DNA of 64,000 nt from Pithys albifrons albifrons (Eukaryota > Chordata > Aves > Passeriformes > Thamnophilidae), in assembly GCF_047495875.1 (NCBI RefSeq), contig NC_092497.1, positions 4,287,437 to 4,351,436 of the forward strand. The letters run 5' to 3'. Positions 59,901-64,000 of this stretch are shown here, piece after piece. The position numbers were made by a program, and so were the translations under genes. Numbering within the stretch: position 1 is the stretch's first letter; every line of letters starts with the position of its first letter. The notes beneath the pieces were generated by a model. That model had not been told where the DNA came from. It saw nothing but the letters and a program-made list of their open reading frames with translations, and made no database searches.

Positions 59901-60240
59901 GTTGTTAGAAATCATCTTATTCCAACCCCCCTGCCATGGGAAGGGACACTTTCCACTAGACCAGGTTGTTCTAAGCCCTACCCAACGTGATCTTGGACAT
60001 TTCCACTCATGGGGCAGCCACAACTTCTCAAAGCACCCTCATGGGCAATAACTCCTTCCCAATATCCCACTTAACTCTGCCTTCCATCAGAGTGAAGCCT
60101 TTCTCCTTGTCCTGTCCCTCCAGGCCCTTGTCCAAAGTCCCTCTTCAGCTCTCTTGGAGCTGCTTTAGGCACTGGAATGTAGTCTAAACTCTCCTTGAAG
60201 CTTCTTTTCTCCAAGCTGAACAAACCAAATCTCTCAATTT
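59901..60240 (-). mobile_element. CR1 LINE fragment (3' UTR, terminus lost)
   Basis: Antisense CR1: 'ccctgccatgggaagggaca', 'ctagaccaggttgttctaag', 'ggggcagccacaacttctca', 'ccagcctt..'-type middle and 'cttcttttctccaagctgaa'. The terminal octamers are missing at the left. Confidence 0.95.
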
Positions 60241-60814
60241 ACTGATTGTGGACTTGGCAAAAGGAGATTGTTATGAAACCACAAATTAGTTGATTTATAT
60301 TGGATTTTTGTAAGTGATGAACTTGCTGTTCAATAACCATGACTTCTCTATACCTCTGCATTTCAGAAAACAGAATCTTTGCTGCGTAAAATAATAGCAA
60401 GCAGAGAAATATAGAATAATGCATATAACAATTCCCTAACAAATTCTACATCATATCTCTTAAAAACAATATATTTATGTCAGAAGATTATAATAGGCTA
60501 TTTGGTGCTGCAGATGTCCCAGCAAATGTGTTTCATGATCAAGAATCCAGGAAATTTGTTATCTTCATTCAGATCTGCTGGTAGAATGTTAGAATCTTGA
60601 TACAGTCAGGCCCTTTGGTATGAAAGCTCTCCAAGGTTCTATCACACCAAGTCACTATCAACAATAAATCCAACCTGGAATAAGTTTAAATCATCATTTT
60701 GTCACCTTTCTTCATGAGTCAGAAATTTCAGAAATGAAATATAGCTGAAAATTTTGAGAAACAGTCATAAATAGAATAGTTCTTTTCACTTCTAGTAGTC
60801 AGTTAATTTTCGGG
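60241..60814. other. unique AT-rich DNA
   Basis: Nothing recognised. Confidence 0.45.
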
Positions 60815-61260
60815 CTAATATCATAGAAAATCAATGTTTCAAGGGCTGTTAGGAGGTTTCTATTCCAGTTTTCTGCTTAAGGCAGGATGGCCCTAAAGTC
60901 AGATGAGTTTCCTGTTGACTTTCACTTGTTCAGTGTCTTCCTGGGGGAAAGATTTCACAGCTGCTTGGGCAAGCTGTTCTATTGCCTGACCACCCTTGTG
61001 GTGGGAAATATCCCTTTATGTCAAATTGTAACCACCCTCATTCCAACTAATGACTGTTTTCTTTTTTCCTCCTGCCACCAGCTTTATTAAACACGCTCCA
61101 TCTGCTCAGATGTTCCTTGCAGGTATGGGAAGGATGGTGTCAGGTCTCTTCTAAGCAGTCTTTGCTTCTGGTTGGAAAAGTTCAGTTTCCTCAAATTCTA
61201 CACCCAAATATTGTGTTGGCTTTGCCAGACTCACTGTGATTTATCATTTTATTTCTTGTA
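60815..61260 (-). mobile_element. old, degraded CR1 LINE fragment
   Basis: Antisense CR1 in which only blocks survive: 'atatcatagaaaatcaatgt' as the terminus, 'ggggaaagatttcacagctg' and 'gggcaagctgttctattgcc tgaccaccct'. The stronger divergence than neighbouring copies suggests an older insertion. Boundaries are approximate. Confidence 0.75.
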
Positions 61261-64000
61261 TTGAAGTGTTCAAAACTGGATCATCATGTATTAAGAAAGG
61301 GAAACATCTGGATCTCTTTGCAAGTTAAGTTAAACTAGTTTTAGTAATCTTTCTAGAACTCAGTGCTTTCTGGACTTCTAGCAATATAAATTGAATGAAA
61401 GTATTTCTAACCTGAAATTCATTTAATTTTGGTATAGCTGTTCTTCCCCAATTAAACCCAACAAGTTTCATATAACACAGGAATTTAATTTAATACAATT
61501 AAATCTATAGCAAAACCACAGCATATCAACTTTAATGGCAAAAGCCCACTAAGATATCTTTGGAGATATTAACAAACCCTAATCATATGTTATATGATTA
61601 CTTATTGTTATAAAACACTGGGAAGCAATTACTTTTTAAATCTCCGTTTCATGTGAGAGCTGAAACCTTGCTTCCTGTCAACATCTTTGGGAGATTTTCC
61701 ATGAACTTCGACGGAAGCTGTAACTCACCCAGAAAGTGCAAACAGTGCCTCTACCTGAATATGAATGCAAGCACCAAATGATAAATAATGAATGTGGAAT
61801 TTGAATTGAAAACTAGGCAAATGTTTTACAAAATTTGATGCCTGGATTACTTCCTAGACATTGTATGAGAAACACATCCCAGGGTAACTTAAACAGCTAT
61901 GAGTTACTTTAGGAGCTTCTTTTTTCTGTAGGAGGTGCTATGGGTCATACCCTGGATCCAGCCATCTCACCCCTATCCTTATCTTTCACATGCCTTTCAA
62001 CATCAGCCTTAGCACTTCTCTTGCAGAAAGGAATCAAGATGCATGTGATTAACACTGCTTGTAGCTTGTTCTGATTTATTTAATTTCTCTTCCTAATTGC
62101 TGAGAACTACTAAAAATTCTGAGAGCAAAGGCATTAACTTAAACATCTATAAATGAAAATCAGACAGCAAACTTCAAAGAGACCTGAAAATTTTGCAAAT
62201 TCACGATAAAGTGAAATGACACTGCTAGAACAGTGAGTTGATAGAAACAAAAAGCTGAAGTTTTAGTAGAAGAAACAAAACCAACTATTCTTGTTCTCAT
62301 GCCCACTGATGTTGCCAGTTCATCAGAAGGAGTAAATGTTCTCATTTAACACTATTGTGTGTTGAATTTCCAAGAATCAACTACCAATATTTACTAATAA
62401 TATAATCATAACTGTAACCATAAAATTAGTAGAAGTGCTAGTAGCGATTATTGGAAGAGAAAGAAGAAAGCTGTTTTTCCCTGGCTATTCAGTGCTGTTT
62501 GGACAAGACTCCCATCTCTGCTTTCCCAGGCTCTCTTTTCTCCAGTTTGTGTCTGCACTGAATTTTGGATCCCCACATCTCAGGCCAGCATCTATTTATT
62601 GGAATTCATTCTTCCTCATTTGCTCTTTCTTGATTTTCCCAGTCTAGATTTTTCCTCAAGGCATCATGTCATAGATGTTCACCCATGAGCAGGTTCTGAC
62701 TATCCCAGAAAACACCATATCTGGGTGAAAACAAAACATGGCCAGTGTATGTTGTCAGCAGAAGGTACGCTGCCAGTACTGTAAAATGTGAATTCTTTCT
62801 TGAAACAATAGAGTAAAAACAAAGCTCAGTAAAAGCTTTCTAACTAATTTGAGACTTCCTACAGGGACTGATGTGAACATCTCAGCTCACTTCTAAAATA
62901 ACAGAGGCCACTGAACTGCACAGAGCTGTCCCTGTCATGGAAGGCATGACAAAGGACTTGGCTCTGCAAGCTCCTTGGTGTTTTAGGAGTTACCCTACTC
63001 TCTCCAGGCAGAAGAGTACTGCCCATCATGACATGACACTGCTGGGTTGTAGTTCAAAGACAAAGTTCAGTCTCAAGGTTGCACAGAACCACTCTCCAGT
63101 ATGCATCTGTACATCCTGCTGTACACAAAGAGAAATGTCTCTTGCTAGCCAGACACACCTTCAACAGCAGCTGAACAAGCTTCATTATTTGATAACATAG
63201 ATCATGCATCCCAGTTCTTCCTGCCTGCCTCCCAGAAGCAACATAAAAAGTCTTCCCTGTAGAAGCAAGATATTCCTCTCCATTAAAGGCATGGGATGTA
63301 AGAAATTGCAGCTAGTAAGTGTGATATACTTTTTGCAAGCATTGATGGAGTAGAGACATCAGGGTAATGAGTGATAATGAAAAGGAAAATCAGCAAGCAA
63401 GTCTCCATAGTCATATAGACCAAACTGACTGTGTGACATTTCAATTTTAAATGAATGTCATAAACTGTAGAAAATACAGGTTTAATGAATATGTCTACAT
63501 AAAAGCATAAACAACACAAACCTTTTCAATGCAGTGTTTATATTTACAGCACATAAGTTACAAATTAAATTTACTCTGGGATGTGCTTCTGATATGAATG
63601 ACTTTTCTGCAGAGAAATATTATCCTTAATCGTCAGATCACTAAGCACAGGAAGGATCCATTAGTAATGTTGGGATGATGAACTGAAGTAGTGTTTAGTG
63701 GGTTTTAATTATGCTAAAAAATGAAAGTGCTTGGGAAAGGGTGTAAGTCATACCAAAAGAAGGGAAAATGAACTGACTTTATTTAAGTAAGTAGACATGT
63801 TTATTTCAAACAATTTTGAGCTGATTGCTTATTACATTAATAGGTTTTAGGGAGCTGATCTATTCCAGTACTCTGCAGTTACATTGTTTAATATCAGCAG
63901 TCAAAACATTGAAAGACTATAAGCTTTTCTATAAAGTTTTTAAATTATGAGATTAAAAAATATGTACAAGATTTTTTTCATATTTTACTTAGCTACAAAG
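61261..64000. other. unique AT-rich DNA to the window end
   Basis: No gene, CR1, LTR or simple-repeat block recognised. Frames up to 87 codons show no domain. Confidence 0.5.

Noticed and set aside
1..64000. tRNA, rRNA, microRNA, CRISPR, telomeric or bacterial operon features
   Set aside because: No matching sequence patterns were seen. The window is eukaryotic non-coding DNA, and no bacterial-type system is present.

Overview
The window reads as non-coding vertebrate DNA from a bird. The main evidence is about twenty fragments of CR1 LINEs, most ending in the avian CR1 3' terminus (tandem ATTCTATG-type octamers, seen as TCATAGAATCATAGAAT on the opposite strand). Long-terminal-repeat remnants of avian type agree with this. 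The DNA is AT-rich with many A/C-rich low-complexity tracts. I found no host protein-coding exon, tRNA, rRNA or CRISPR array, so the window is best read as a gene desert or a very large intron. The species cannot be fixed from the sequence.

Layout: 1-7.5 kb is mostly unique AT-rich DNA with an A/C-rich tract that runs into a G-quadruplex-type G run (5.9-6.14 kb) and one CR1. A 615-bp solo LTR with a perfect 5-bp target-site duplication lies at 7549-8163. From 10.9 to 16.6 kb there are five CR1 fragments, one of which keeps endonuclease and linker coding but has lost the reverse transcriptase domain. 16.6-20.1 kb is unique and holds a 27-nt near-perfect palindrome at 19016-19042. A solo LTR at about 20.14-20.81 kb has a relative in the same orientation at 44.0-44.63 kb.

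The most striking element is a nearly complete, non-CR1 non-LTR retrotransposon at about 21.8-25.8 kb on the plus strand. It carries an apurinic endonuclease, a reverse transcriptase and a C-terminal CCHC finger, and I assign it to the RTE clade or a near relative. It is dead: one frameshift, six in-frame stops and a changed catalytic endonuclease residue. RTE-type elements are patchy in birds, and horizontal transfer has been proposed for avian RTEs (AviRTE), so this insertion deserves follow-up.

25.8-46.6 kb is mainly unique AT-rich DNA with a head-to-head CR1 pair (31.0-31.35 kb) and one more clear CR1. 46.6-49.4 kb is CR1-dense and contains a strong CTCF-motif match (47375-47389) and a TA microsatellite. 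52.4-61.3 kb carries further CR1 copies, including a 1.27-kb copy with reverse transcriptase remnants and a 22-nt poly-C run. The last 2.7 kb look unique.

No genes cooperate here. The only protein-coding content is retrotransposon-derived and broken. Most longer open frames outside the elements are explained by CR1 antisense strands, LTRs or simple repeats.
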